A stretch of DNA of 61,576 nt from Streptomyces sp. DI166 (GTDB taxonomy: Bacteria; Actinomycetota; Actinomycetes; Streptomycetales; Streptomycetaceae). Below are positions 15,693 to 23,836 of this stretch, piece after piece (position 1 is the stretch's first letter; each line of letters opens with the position of its first letter). Position numbers and translations under genes: made by a program. Location of the stretch: NCBI RefSeq assembly GCF_900091315.1, contig NZ_FLSP01000049.1:1-61576 (forward strand), read 5' to 3'. The notes beneath the pieces are model-generated. The model ran no database searches. It saw only the letters and a program-made list of their open reading frames with translations, and had not been told where the DNA came from.

Positions 15693-16585
15693 TGACCCAG
15701 GTACTCGACAAGCCGCCCGTGCGGCCGGTCCCCGTGGCCGAGCAGATCCGCACCGCGCGCCGCCGCACCCTGCTGGAGTGGATCGCGGTGCACTCCCTCG
15801 GCGTGGCCGCCGCGCTCTTCTTCACCCTGCCCTTCGTCTTCGTGGTCCTCACCTCGCTGATGAGCGACCAGCAGGCCCTCACCCGCGACCTGGTCCCCGA
15901 CACCTGGGTGTGGGACAACTACCGCCGCGTCCTGGACACCCCCGGCTTCCTCACCTGGTGGCGCAACACCCTGCTCTACGCGGGCCTCGGCACCGTCCTC
16001 ACGGTGGTGTCGTCGATCCCGGTGGCGTACGCGCTGGCCAAGTTCCGCTTCCGGGGCCGGAATCTGTCCATGATGCTGGTGATCGCGATGATGATGCTGC
16101 CGCCGCAGGTCGTGATCATCCCGATGTACCTCTTCTGGGCGAAACAGCTGGACCTGTCCGGCACCCTGTGGCCGCTGATCATCCCGATGGCGTTCGGGGA
16201 CGCCTTCTCCATCTTCCTGCTGCGCCAGTTCCTGCTGACGATCCCGAACGAGTACCTGGACGCGGCGCGGGTGGACGGCTGCGGGGAGGTACGCACCCTG
16301 CTGAGGGTCGTGCTCCCGATGGCGAAGCCGGGCATCGCCGCGGTGGCCCTCTTCCAGTTCTTCTACGCCTGGAACGACTACTTCGGCCCGCAGATCTACG
16401 CCTCCGAGAACCCCGGTGCCTGGACGCTCAGTTACGGCCTGGAGTCCTTCAAGGGCGCGCACCACACCGACTGGAACCTGACCATGGCCGCGACCGTTCT
16501 GGTCATGGCCCCTGTGATCCTCGTGTTCTTCTTCGCGCAGAAGGCGTTCGTCGAGGGCGTCACACTGACCGGAGTGAAGGGTTGA
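15692..16585 (+). CDS. csnG: Sugar ABC transporter permease (MalG type)
   Basis: This second permease half (297 residues) has six helices (for example LGVAAALFFTLPFVFVVLTSL, MMLVIAMMMLPPQVVIIPMYL, LTMAATVLVMAPVILVFFFAQ). The EAA loop is EYLDAARVDGCGEVRTLLRV. It overlaps csnF by one base and is followed by csnH within a few bases, so it is translated as part of the csn operon. A MalG-like C-terminus (FVEGVTLTGVKG) is present, as is usual for CUT1 permeases. Confidence 0.92.
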   Translation: MTQVLDKPPVRPVPVAEQIRTARRRTLLEWIAVHSLGVAAALFFTLPFVFVVLTSLMSDQQALTRDLVPDTWVWDNYRRVLDTPGFLTWWRNTLLYAGLGTVLTVVSSIPVAYALAKFRFRGRNLSMMLVIAMMMLPPQVVIIPMYLFWAKQLDLSGTLWPLIIPMAFGDAFSIFLLRQFLLTIPNEYLDAARVDGCGEVRTLLRVVLPMAKPGIAAVALFQFFYAWNDYFGPQIYASENPGAWTLSYGLESFKGAHHTDWNLTMAATVLVMAPVILVFFFAQKAFVEGVTLTGVKG

Positions 16586-16593
16586 GCCGCACA

Positions 16594-17859
16594 ATGAAAC
16601 TCACCGTGGTCGGCGGAGGGTCGACCTACACGCCCGAACTCATCGACGGCTTCGCCCGGTTGAGGGACACCCTGCCGGTGGAGGAGCTGGTCCTGGTCGA
16701 CCCGGCGACCGAGCGCCTGGAGCTGGTCGGGGGCCTGGCCCGCCGTATCCTCGCCCGGCAGGACCACCCCGCGCGCGTGGTCACCACCGCCGACCTGGAC
16801 GCGGGCGTCGCGGACGCCGACGCGGTGCTCCTGCAGCTCCGGGTCGGCGGACAGGCGGCCCGCAACGAGGACGAGACCTGGCCGCTGGAGTGCGGCTGCG
16901 TGGGCCAGGAGACGACCGGCGCCGGTGGCCTGGCGAAGGCGCTGCGGACGGTGCCGGTGGTCCTGGACATCGCCGAACGGGTCCGGCGCGCCAACCCCGA
17001 CGCCTGGATCATCGACTTCACCAACCCGGTCGGCATCGTGACCCGGGCCCTGCTCAAGGCCGGGCACCGCGCGGTAGGCCTGTGCAATGTGGCGATCGGC
17101 TTCCAGCGCCGGTTCGCCGGGCTGCTCGGCGTCGACCCGTCCGAGGTCCACCTCGACCACGTGGGCCTGAACCACCTCACCTGGGAGACGGGGGTACGGC
17201 TGGGCGGCCCGGAGGGCGAGGACGTGCTGCCGAAGCTGCTGGCGGAGCACGGCGGTCCGCTCGCCGAGACCCTGCACCTGCCCCGCGCGGTCCTGGACCG
17301 CCTGGGCGTGGTCCCGTCCTACTACCTGCGCTACTACTACGCGCACGACGAGGTGGTGCGGGAACTGCGCACCAAGCCCTCGCGGGCGGCGGAAGTGGCT
17401 CAGATGGAGCGCGAGTTGCTCCGGATGTACGCGGATCCGGCACTGGACGAGAAGCCGGAGCTGCTGGCGCGGCGGGGCGGCGCCTACTACTCGGAGGCGG
17501 CGGTGGACCTGGCGGCGGGGCTGCTGGGCGGGGGCGGAAGCACCTACCAGGTGGTGAACACGTACAACAACGGCACGCTGCCCTTCCTGCCCGACGACGC
17601 GGTGGTGGAGGTGCAGGCGGCCGTGGGCCCGCAGGGCGCCTCGCCGCTGCCGGTGCGCCCGGTGGACCCGCTGTACGCGGGACTGATCGCGAACGTGACG
17701 GCCTACGAGGACCTCGCGCTGGACGCGGCGCTGCGCGGCGGCCGGGAGCGGGTGTTCCGGGCGCTGCTGGCCCACCCGCTGATCGGCCAGTTCGAGTACG
17801 CCGAGACGCTGACCGACCGGCTGATCGCGCACAACCGGGAGCACCTCGCGTGGGCATGA
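16594..17859 (+). CDS. csnH: GH4 family glycosidase, NAD- and Mn-dependent
   Basis: This family 4 glycoside hydrolase of 421 residues is predicted to cleave imported (phosphorylated) amino-sugar oligomers in the cytoplasm by the oxidation-elimination mechanism. The NAD-binding motif VVGGGSTYTPEL spans residues 5-16. Cofactor and substrate signatures FTNPVGIVTR (about 142) and GLCNVAIGF with the metal ligand Cys164 are present, as is His194 in GLNHLTW. The ATG at 16594 is used; a TTG at 16582, overlapping the csnG stop and better spaced from GGAG, is an equally fair start and adds four residues. The stop overlaps csnK. GH4 enzymes usually act on 6-phospho sugars, which fits the kinase encoded next. 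Confidence 0.88.
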   Translation: MKLTVVGGGSTYTPELIDGFARLRDTLPVEELVLVDPATERLELVGGLARRILARQDHPARVVTTADLDAGVADADAVLLQLRVGGQAARNEDETWPLECGCVGQETTGAGGLAKALRTVPVVLDIAERVRRANPDAWIIDFTNPVGIVTRALLKAGHRAVGLCNVAIGFQRRFAGLLGVDPSEVHLDHVGLNHLTWETGVRLGGPEGEDVLPKLLAEHGGPLAETLHLPRAVLDRLGVVPSYYLRYYYAHDEVVRELRTKPSRAAEVAQMERELLRMYADPALDEKPELLARRGGAYYSEAAVDLAAGLLGGGGSTYQVVNTYNNGTLPFLPDDAVVEVQAAVGPQGASPLPVRPVDPLYAGLIANVTAYEDLALDAALRGGRERVFRALLAHPLIGQFEYAETLTDRLIAHNREHLAWA

Positions 17860-18821
17860 CGGGCACGGTCCTCGCCGTCGACGCGGGGAACAGCAAGACC
17901 GACGTGGCCGTGGTGACCGCGGCCGGGGAGGTCGTCGGCACGGCACGCGGGGGCGGCTTCCGCCCTCCGGCGGTGGGGGTCGACACGGCGGTGGACACGC
18001 TGGAGAAGGCGGTGCGGGAGGCGTTCGCGGCGGCGGGCGTGTCCTCGGTGACCCATGTCTCGGCATGCCTGGCCAACGCGGACCTGCCGGTGGAGGAGGA
18101 GGGCCTGACGGCGGCGTTGCGGGCCCGCGGGTGGGGATCCTCGGTGGACGTTCGCAACGACACGTTCGCAATCCTGCGGGCCGGGGTGGCGGAGCCCCGG
18201 GGGGTCGCCGTGGTGTGCGGCGCGGGCATCAACTGCGTCGGCATGCACCCCGACGGCCGTACGGCCCGCTTCCCGGCGCTGGGCCGGATCTCCGGTGACT
18301 GGGGCGGGGGCTGGGGCCTGGCGGAGGAGGCGCTGTGGCACGCGGCGCGGGCGGAGGACGGGCGGGGGCCGGCCACGGAGCTGGCCTCGGCGCTGCCCGC
18401 GCACTTCGGCCTGCCGTCGATGCTGTCGCTGATCGAGGCGTTGCACCTGGACAGGATCCCCCTCGCCCGCCGCCACGAGCTGTCCCCGGTCCTCTTCGAC
18501 ACGGCGGCGGCGGGGGACGAGGTCGCGCGCGGGCTGGTGGACCGGCTGGCGGAGGAGGTGGCGACGATGGCCACGGTCGCCCTGCGGCGCCTTGACCTGC
18601 TGGAGGAGGAGACGCCGGTGGTGCTGGGCGGCAGTGTGCTGGCCGCGCGGCATGAGCAACTGGACGTGGGGGTGCGGGACCTGCTGGCGTCGACGGCACC
18701 GAAGGCGGTACCGAGGGTGGTGACGGCGCGGCCGGTGCTGGGGGCGGTGCTCCTGGGCCTGGACCACCTGCGGGCGGACCCGGAGGCGGCCCTGAGGGCC
18801 CGCGCCCACTACGAGCCGTGA
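17856..18821 (+). CDS. csnK: BadF/BadG-type sugar kinase, last gene of csn operon
   Basis: This ASKHA-fold kinase of 321 residues resembles N-acetylglucosamine kinases and probably phosphorylates the imported amino sugar or oligomer. The phosphate-1 loop is LAVDAGNSKTDVAVV at residues 5-19. The phosphate-2 region is VAVVCGAGINCVG (about 113), followed by the Gly/Trp-rich SGDWGGGWGLAEEALW of the BcrAD/BadFG family, and the adenosine loop is VVLGGSVLA. The ATG overlaps the csnH stop (ATGA); a GTG six bases earlier is possible. A strong hairpin 74 bp after the stop closes the operon. Confidence 0.88.
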   Translation: MTGTVLAVDAGNSKTDVAVVTAAGEVVGTARGGGFRPPAVGVDTAVDTLEKAVREAFAAAGVSSVTHVSACLANADLPVEEEGLTAALRARGWGSSVDVRNDTFAILRAGVAEPRGVAVVCGAGINCVGMHPDGRTARFPALGRISGDWGGGWGLAEEALWHAARAEDGRGPATELASALPAHFGLPSMLSLIEALHLDRIPLARRHELSPVLFDTAAAGDEVARGLVDRLAEEVATMATVALRRLDLLEEETPVVLGGSVLAARHEQLDVGVRDLLASTAPKAVPRVVTARPVLGAVLLGLDHLRADPEAALRARAHYEP

Positions 18822-18894
18822 GCCCGACTCGACGGACACACTGCGTGTACGTCCCGTAACCGGCGAGGTCATGATCGATCTCGGCGGCCCGCAC

Positions 18895-18924
18895 GGTCAG
18901 GGCCCGCCCCGTACGGCCCTGACC
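18895..18924 (+). terminator. Hairpin terminator after csnK
   Basis: A perfect 10-bp stem (GGTCAGGGCC/GGCCCTGACC) with a 10-base loop lies between csnK and the next gene. It has no U-tract. Confidence 0.7.
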
Positions 18925-19008
18925 TGCGACGACCACCCGCGTGGCGACTCGCCTCCGATACCGGTGCTTGAATGGACCGCCCGTTCCGGTCCGGCAAGGA
19001 GAAATGCA

Positions 19009-19782
19009 GTGCCTTTGGTGTCCGTCGTGATGCCCGTGTACAACTCGGCGACCACGCTGGGCGCGGCAGTCCGGTCGGTGCTGACGCAGACCCATGCTGA
19101 CCTGGAGCTGCTGATCACCGACGACCAGTCCACCGACAGTTCCATGGACCTGCTGCGCGAGATCGCCGCGCACGACGAACGCGTCCTGCCGCGGACGGCG
19201 CCCGAGCAGGGGGGCGCCGGACGGGCCCGCAACCTCGCGATGCAGCGCGCCCGCGGTGACTACGTCGCCTTCCTCGACAGCGACGACATGTGGCTGCCGG
19301 AGAAGCTGGAGAAGCAGCTCGCCTTCGCCGCCGAGGGCGACGCGCCGCTGACGTTCACCTCGTACTACAAGATGGACGCCGACCACGCCGGTGAGAGCGT
19401 CGACTGGGTCCCCAACGGGCGGGTGATCCACGCCCGGTCGCACGTGGACTACCGGGCGATGCTGCGCCGCGACTACATCGGGGCCCTCACCGCCATGTAC
19501 GACCGGCGGGTCCTGGGCACCAGGCTGATGCCGGAGATGCGCAAGCGCCAGGACTACGCCCTGTGGCTGTCGATCATGCGGGACGGCGCCGACGCCCGCG
19601 GCCTGGACGAGCCGCTGGCCGTCTACCGGGCCCACCAGGCGGGGTCGCTGTCCTCCAACAAGCTGTCGCTGGTCAAGTACAACTGGGCCCTGTACCGCGA
19701 GCACGAGCGTCTGTCGGTGCCGCGCGCGTCGCTGGCGCTGGCCGGCGCCGCGTGGCAGTCGGTGCGCAACTCGCGTATCTAG
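19009..19782 (+). CDS. Glycosyltransferase family 2
   Basis: This GT-A fold transferase has 257 residues. The nucleotide-sugar half is clear: VSVVMPVYNSATTLGAAVRS at the N-terminus, ITDDQSTDSS (about residue 38), GGAGRARNLAMQRARGDYVAFLDSDDMW with the DxD-type metal site (about 65-92), then KRQDYALWLSIMRDG as the acceptor-side motif. Hydrophobic anchors are absent, so it is cytoplasmic or peripheral. The GTG at 19009 follows AAGGAG at about eight bases; the longer in-frame extension upstream covers the csn terminator and is rejected. It stands alone between the csn operon and the GlnX-PknG run. The acceptor is unknown. Confidence 0.88.
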   Translation: MPLVSVVMPVYNSATTLGAAVRSVLTQTHADLELLITDDQSTDSSMDLLREIAAHDERVLPRTAPEQGGAGRARNLAMQRARGDYVAFLDSDDMWLPEKLEKQLAFAAEGDAPLTFTSYYKMDADHAGESVDWVPNGRVIHARSHVDYRAMLRRDYIGALTAMYDRRVLGTRLMPEMRKRQDYALWLSIMRDGADARGLDEPLAVYRAHQAGSLSSNKLSLVKYNWALYREHERLSVPRASLALAGAAWQSVRNSRI

Positions 19783-19888
19783 GTCAAGAACCTCCCCACG
19801 CCCCCTCCCCGGAACCGAACCGATTCGCACGGCGTATTCATGGGCAGGGGGTGATCCGGGACACTGCGAGGCCGCCGGCGGACCCACG

Positions 19889-19918
19889 GTGACGAATACC
19901 GGTGCCGCCAGTGATACT
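19889..19918 (+). promoter_or_regulatory. Possible promoter of the GlnX-PknG operon
   Basis: GTGACG at 19889 and GATACT at 19913 are 18 bp apart, just upstream of the first gene of the signalling run. The match is only moderate and no operator is obvious. Confidence 0.3.
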
Positions 19919-19951
19919 TGCGGGCGACGGATGACCATGGGGGAGGTCGGA

Positions 19952-21382
19952 GTGAACAGGTCGGCGAACAGCGGCACGGCACCACCAACGTCGGCACCGC
20001 CGACCGGCATGCCCTCGGTGCCCCCGCAACAGACACGAGCCACCACGCCGCCGCCGGCCCCCGACAGGCGCCGTACGGCCTTCGCGGAGGGCCTCGACCA
20101 GCTACGGGCCGCCGCGACCACCGAACCCGGCCGCCTGCGCATCATCGGCGCCGTACTCGCCCTCCTGGTCGTCGCCTTCGGCGCGGTCACGGCGTGGCAG
20201 GTCAACGACCGGGCGACAGCGGCGGACAGCGTCCTCAACCGCAGCCAGCCCATCAGCTCCGACGCCGCCGACATCTACCGGTCGCTCGCCGACGCCAACA
20301 CCGCCGCCTCCAGCGGCTTCCTGGCCGGCCGCGCGGAGTCCGGGGAGAACCGCGTCCGCTACGAGAAGGGCATCCGCACCGCCGCCGAGAAGCTCGTCGC
20401 CGCCGCGTCCAACTCCGACCCGGGCGACCCCTCGGCCGCCGCGATCTCCAAGCTCAACCGGCTGCTGCCGGAGTACAAGGGCCTGGTCGAACAGGCCCGT
20501 ACGTACAACCGCCAGGGCTTCCCCGTCGGCGGCGCCTATCTGCGCTACGCCAACGAGAAGATGCAGAAGGAGATGCTCCCGGCGGCGGAGGACCTGTACA
20601 AGAAGGAGAACCAGCGCCTGCGCGACGACTACGCCGACGCCACCCCGTACCCCTGGGCCGCGATAGCCCTCGGCGTCGTCGCGCTGGCCGCCCTCGCCTG
20701 GGCCCAGCACCGCAACTACCGCCGCACCAACCGCGTCCTGAACCACGGCCTGGTCGCCGCCACGGCGGCCGCCACGGTGGTGCTGCTCTGGCTGGTCGTC
20801 GGCCACAGCGTGGCCCGCGCCGGGCTCAACGACTCCTACGACCACGGCGTCCGCTCGCTGAACGTCCTCACCGACGCCCGTATCGCCTCCCTGAAGGCCC
20901 GCGGCAACGAGAACCTGACGCTGGTCTCCCGCGGTGCCGAGACCAAGAAGGTCGGCGAGGAGACGTACGACGCCTACGACTACGACTTCCAGCAGGACAT
21001 CGCCGCCCTCGGCAAGGGCCTCGCGCTCGCCGAGGACCTCGCCGACGACACCGAGGGCGGCAAGCCGGTCACCGCGGCCATGGGGAACATGAAGGAGTGG
21101 CAGAAGCGCCACTCCGCCGCCCGCGCCGAGGACGAGAACGGCGAGTACCAGAAGGCGCTGGACCGGGTGATCGGCGCCAAGGGCGCCACCGGCGAGTGCT
21201 TCGACAGTGTCGACGCCAACCTCGCCACCGCGCTGAAGCACGAGACGAACGAGTTCAGGTCGGCGGCCGGAGGCGGCCTGGACGCGATGTCGGGGCTGGC
21301 GATCGGCGCCGCCGTCCTCGCGGTCCTGGGCGCGGCGGGCGCCGTCCTGGGCATCGGCCGCAGGCTGTCGGAGTACCGGTGA
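19952..21382 (+). CDS. GlnX-like membrane signal transducer
   Basis: This 476-residue integral membrane protein has four helices: LRIIGAVLALLVVAFGAVTAW, PWAAIALGVVALAALAWA, GLVAATAAATVVLLWLVVGHS and a C-terminal GLAIGAAVLAVLGAAGAVLGI. Two extracytoplasmic helical domains lie between pairs, resembling chemoreceptor-type four-helix sensors (RSQPISSDAADIYRSLADAN...; DSYDHGVRSLNVLTDARIAS...). A Pro/Thr-rich cytoplasmic N-terminus comes first. This is the architecture of mycobacterial and corynebacterial GlnX, which relays amino-acid binding by GlnH to the kinase PknG. Homologues of both partners follow directly, which supports the assignment. The GTG at 19952 has GGGAGG six bases upstream. The next gene starts within 10 bp. 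Confidence 0.75.
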   Translation: MNRSANSGTAPPTSAPPTGMPSVPPQQTRATTPPPAPDRRRTAFAEGLDQLRAAATTEPGRLRIIGAVLALLVVAFGAVTAWQVNDRATAADSVLNRSQPISSDAADIYRSLADANTAASSGFLAGRAESGENRVRYEKGIRTAAEKLVAAASNSDPGDPSAAAISKLNRLLPEYKGLVEQARTYNRQGFPVGGAYLRYANEKMQKEMLPAAEDLYKKENQRLRDDYADATPYPWAAIALGVVALAALAWAQHRNYRRTNRVLNHGLVAATAAATVVLLWLVVGHSVARAGLNDSYDHGVRSLNVLTDARIASLKARGNENLTLVSRGAETKKVGEETYDAYDYDFQQDIAALGKGLALAEDLADDTEGGKPVTAAMGNMKEWQKRHSAARAEDENGEYQKALDRVIGAKGATGECFDSVDANLATALKHETNEFRSAAGGGLDAMSGLAIGAAVLAVLGAAGAVLGIGRRLSEYR

Positions 21383-21390
21383 GAGGGGGC

Positions 21391-22440
21391 ATGACGATGC
21401 GGGCACGACGTCTGCGGGCCAGTCTGCGGGGCTGGGGCGGAGTCGGCGCGATGGCCGCCGTGTGCGCCCTCGCGGTCGTACTCGCCCTGCTGCTGCCGCT
21501 CGCCCGGACCTCCGGGGGCGAGGACGCCGGCACCGGCGGCGGCAAGGCCGCGCGGGCCGAGCAGGCGCGCGCCGCGGAGGAGTGCGCGGACCCGGAGAAG
21601 CAGACCCTGTCCCCGTCCGGCGCCGACGGTCCGACCATCGAGGAGATCAAGAACCGGCAGGGCGAGAAGCGCAAGCTGGTCGTCGGCGTCGACCAGAACA
21701 GCTACCGCTGGGGCTACCGCAACCCCAACAGCACCGGCGCCGCCGAGCTGGAGGGCTTCGACATCGACCTGGTGCACCGCATCGCCGAGGACATCCTCGG
21801 CGACCCGGACGCGGTGCAGTTCAAGGCGATCCCCACCAACCAGCGCATCCCGGCGATCCAGGAGGGCCGCGTCGACATGGTGGTGCGCACCATGACGATC
21901 AACTGCGACCGGCTCGCCGATGTGGCGTTCTCCGCGCCCTACTTCAAGACCGGCCAGCAGGTCCTGGCCCCCAAGTCCTCGAAGATCAGCGGCTACGACG
22001 ACTCGCTCGCCGACGCCAGGATCTGCACCGCGGAGGGCTCCACCGCCTACTCCACACTGGAGCAGGGCCGCGAGGACGGCGACCTGCCCGGCTCCGCCGA
22101 CATCTCCCGCACCGTGCCCAACCAGCTGGACTGCCTGGTCCGCCTCCAACTCGGCGAGGTGGACGCGGTGGTGACCGACGGCGCCCTGGCCGCCAGCCAG
22201 GCCGCGCAGGACCCCACGGTGGAACTGAAGGGCGAGGCGTTCACCACCGAGTACTACGGCGTGGCGATGAAGAAGGACGCCGACGATCTGGTACGCCGGG
22301 TCAACCAGATCCTGGTGGACTACCGCAAGGACACCTCCGGCGGCTGGCAGGCGTCCTACGACAAGTGGCTTTCGGCGACACTGGGGGCGGAGTCGAAGGA
22401 CTCGGAGCCGCCCGCGCCGCAGTACCTCCGCAAGAGCTGA
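21391..22440 (+). CDS. glnH: GlnH-like extracytoplasmic amino-acid-binding sensor
   Basis: This periplasmic-binding-protein family 3 protein has 349 residues. An N-terminal membrane anchor (VGAMAAVCALAVVLALLLPLA) precedes the binding domain, which begins near residue 90 (KRKLVVGVDQNSYRWGY). It continues with FDIDLVHRIAEDILGD, TNQRIPAIQEGRVDMVVRTMTI and AEGSTAYSTLE. Two cysteine pairs (NCDRLA, RICTAEG, LDCLVR) may form disulfides. Unlike many GlnH proteins it lacks a lipobox, so it appears anchored by its signal helix. No permease or transport ATPase is adjacent, which argues for sensing rather than transport. In mycobacteria GlnH binds aspartate, glutamate and asparagine; ligand identity here is inferred. 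A GTG at 21379 is an alternative start overlapping the previous stop. Confidence 0.78.
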   Translation: MTMRARRLRASLRGWGGVGAMAAVCALAVVLALLLPLARTSGGEDAGTGGGKAARAEQARAAEECADPEKQTLSPSGADGPTIEEIKNRQGEKRKLVVGVDQNSYRWGYRNPNSTGAAELEGFDIDLVHRIAEDILGDPDAVQFKAIPTNQRIPAIQEGRVDMVVRTMTINCDRLADVAFSAPYFKTGQQVLAPKSSKISGYDDSLADARICTAEGSTAYSTLEQGREDGDLPGSADISRTVPNQLDCLVRLQLGEVDAVVTDGALAASQAAQDPTVELKGEAFTTEYYGVAMKKDADDLVRRVNQILVDYRKDTSGGWQASYDKWLSATLGAESKDSEPPAPQYLRKS

Positions 22441-22498
22441 ACCCGCACCGCACGACAACAACTCCCCAGCCGGACACAACAGCAGCGAGAGGTGATCG

Positions 22499-23836
22499 AT
22501 GGGCGTCACGGGACCCCCTGGGCCGGTGATGGACCGGGACGAGGTGGACCGTGCGCTGGCGCGGCTCGGCGCGGAGCACGAGGCGATCGAGACCTCACTG
22601 CTCGCCCTCCAGGACCACGCGGGCCGCAGACTCCTCGAAGGGGCCGAGCTGACCGGCGTCACCAAGGAGCGCTGGACGGCCACGGAGGCGTCGATCACGC
22701 TGCTGTGGACGTACTTCGACGCCTACACGGCCGCCCTGCGCACCGCGCGGGAGATCCGGGCCCGCCGCCGCTGGTCCAGCCGCGAGGACCTGGCGGAGCT
22801 GACCGAGCTGCTGCGCGGCGAGTCGGTCACCGTCGCCGGGTCCGCCGCCGCGACCGCCAACGCACCCACCCTGCACGGCAATTCGGGAAGGCTCACCGAG
22901 CAGTACTCGCTGGTGACGCTGGTGGACCGGATGAACGAGCTGTACGCGACCTCGCTGGACATGGTGGTCGCCGCCGACGCGGTCTGGTCCGCGCTGCCCG
23001 CCCGGATCGATTTACTGGCCGCCGAGTTGCAGCGCACCCGCAAGCTCGCGCACTCCGTCGGGGTGCGGCCGGGCGAGCACCCGGCCGGGGACGACCTGGA
23101 GCGGATCACCCGCACCCTGACCCGGCTGCGCGAAGAGGTGGTGTCGGACCCGCTGGCGTACTGGCTTCCGACGGAGGGCAGTTCGGCGCCCGGCGGCGGC
23201 AGGCCGGACACCACGGTCTACGACCGCGAGGCCCGCGCCCTGGAGGACGTACGCCGGGAGATCGAGGCCGTGCTGACGGTCCGGCAGGACGCGGAGGCCC
23301 GCCTGGTGAAGCTGCGGGACGTGCTCTCGCGCGCGGACCGCACCCTCGCCGAGGCCCGCACCGCGCGCGGCGAGGTCCTCGCGAAGATCGCCGCCACCGA
23401 GGTGCCGGTGGTCAGCGGCCCGCCGACCGTGCTCCAGGAGCAGTTGGCGACCGCCGCCGAGTACCGCAGACAGGCCCAGTGGCACCGGCTGTCCCCGCTG
23501 CTGGACTCCCTGGAGCAGAAGGCGGAGGACGAACTGCTGCGCGCCCGTGAGTCGTTGACCGCGGTCACGGCGCCGCTCGCGGTCCGCGCCGAGCTGCGCG
23601 GCAGGCTGGACGCGTACAAGGCGAAGGTGGCCCGGCACGGCCTGGCCGAGGACCCGTTCCTGATCGAGCGCTACGACGCGGCCCGGCGCATGCTGTGGAG
23701 CGCGCCCTGCGACCTGCGCGTCGCGGAGCAGGCCGTGCTGCGCTACCAGCAGGCGGCGGCGGAGCAGCTCAGCGCCGCCTCGCACGTGCCGGAGCAGGGC
23801 GGCCCGCAGGACCGCAGGGGGGAGACGTCGTCATGA
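22499..23836 (+). CDS. Coiled-coil protein between GlnH and PknG, with a TTA codon
   Basis: This 445-residue soluble protein is almost entirely helical, with long charged heptad-like stretches (DREARALEDVRREIEAVL; then VKLRDVLSRADRTLAEARTA). There is no signal peptide, membrane segment or recognised catalytic motif, and only one cysteine. Its ATG at 22499 has GAGAGG upstream. The stop overlaps the kinase start by 4 bp, so it should be made in step with the kinase, suggesting a scaffold or adaptor between the membrane sensor and PknG. Leu codon TTA at 23012-23014 is the only in-frame TTA I found in the window and would make translation depend on the bldA tRNA. I do not recognise the family. 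Confidence 0.72.
   Translation: MGVTGPPGPVMDRDEVDRALARLGAEHEAIETSLLALQDHAGRRLLEGAELTGVTKERWTATEASITLLWTYFDAYTAALRTAREIRARRRWSSREDLAELTELLRGESVTVAGSAAATANAPTLHGNSGRLTEQYSLVTLVDRMNELYATSLDMVVAADAVWSALPARIDLLAAELQRTRKLAHSVGVRPGEHPAGDDLERITRTLTRLREEVVSDPLAYWLPTEGSSAPGGGRPDTTVYDREARALEDVRREIEAVLTVRQDAEARLVKLRDVLSRADRTLAEARTARGEVLAKIAATEVPVVSGPPTVLQEQLATAAEYRRQAQWHRLSPLLDSLEQKAEDELLRARESLTAVTAPLAVRAELRGRLDAYKAKVARHGLAEDPFLIERYDAARRMLWSAPCDLRVAEQAVLRYQQAAAEQLSAASHVPEQGGPQDRRGETSS

Noticed and set aside
21391..22440. GlnH-like gene as part of an amino-acid ABC importer
   Set aside because: No permease or transport ATPase gene is adjacent; GlnX-like and PknG-like neighbours fit sensing better.
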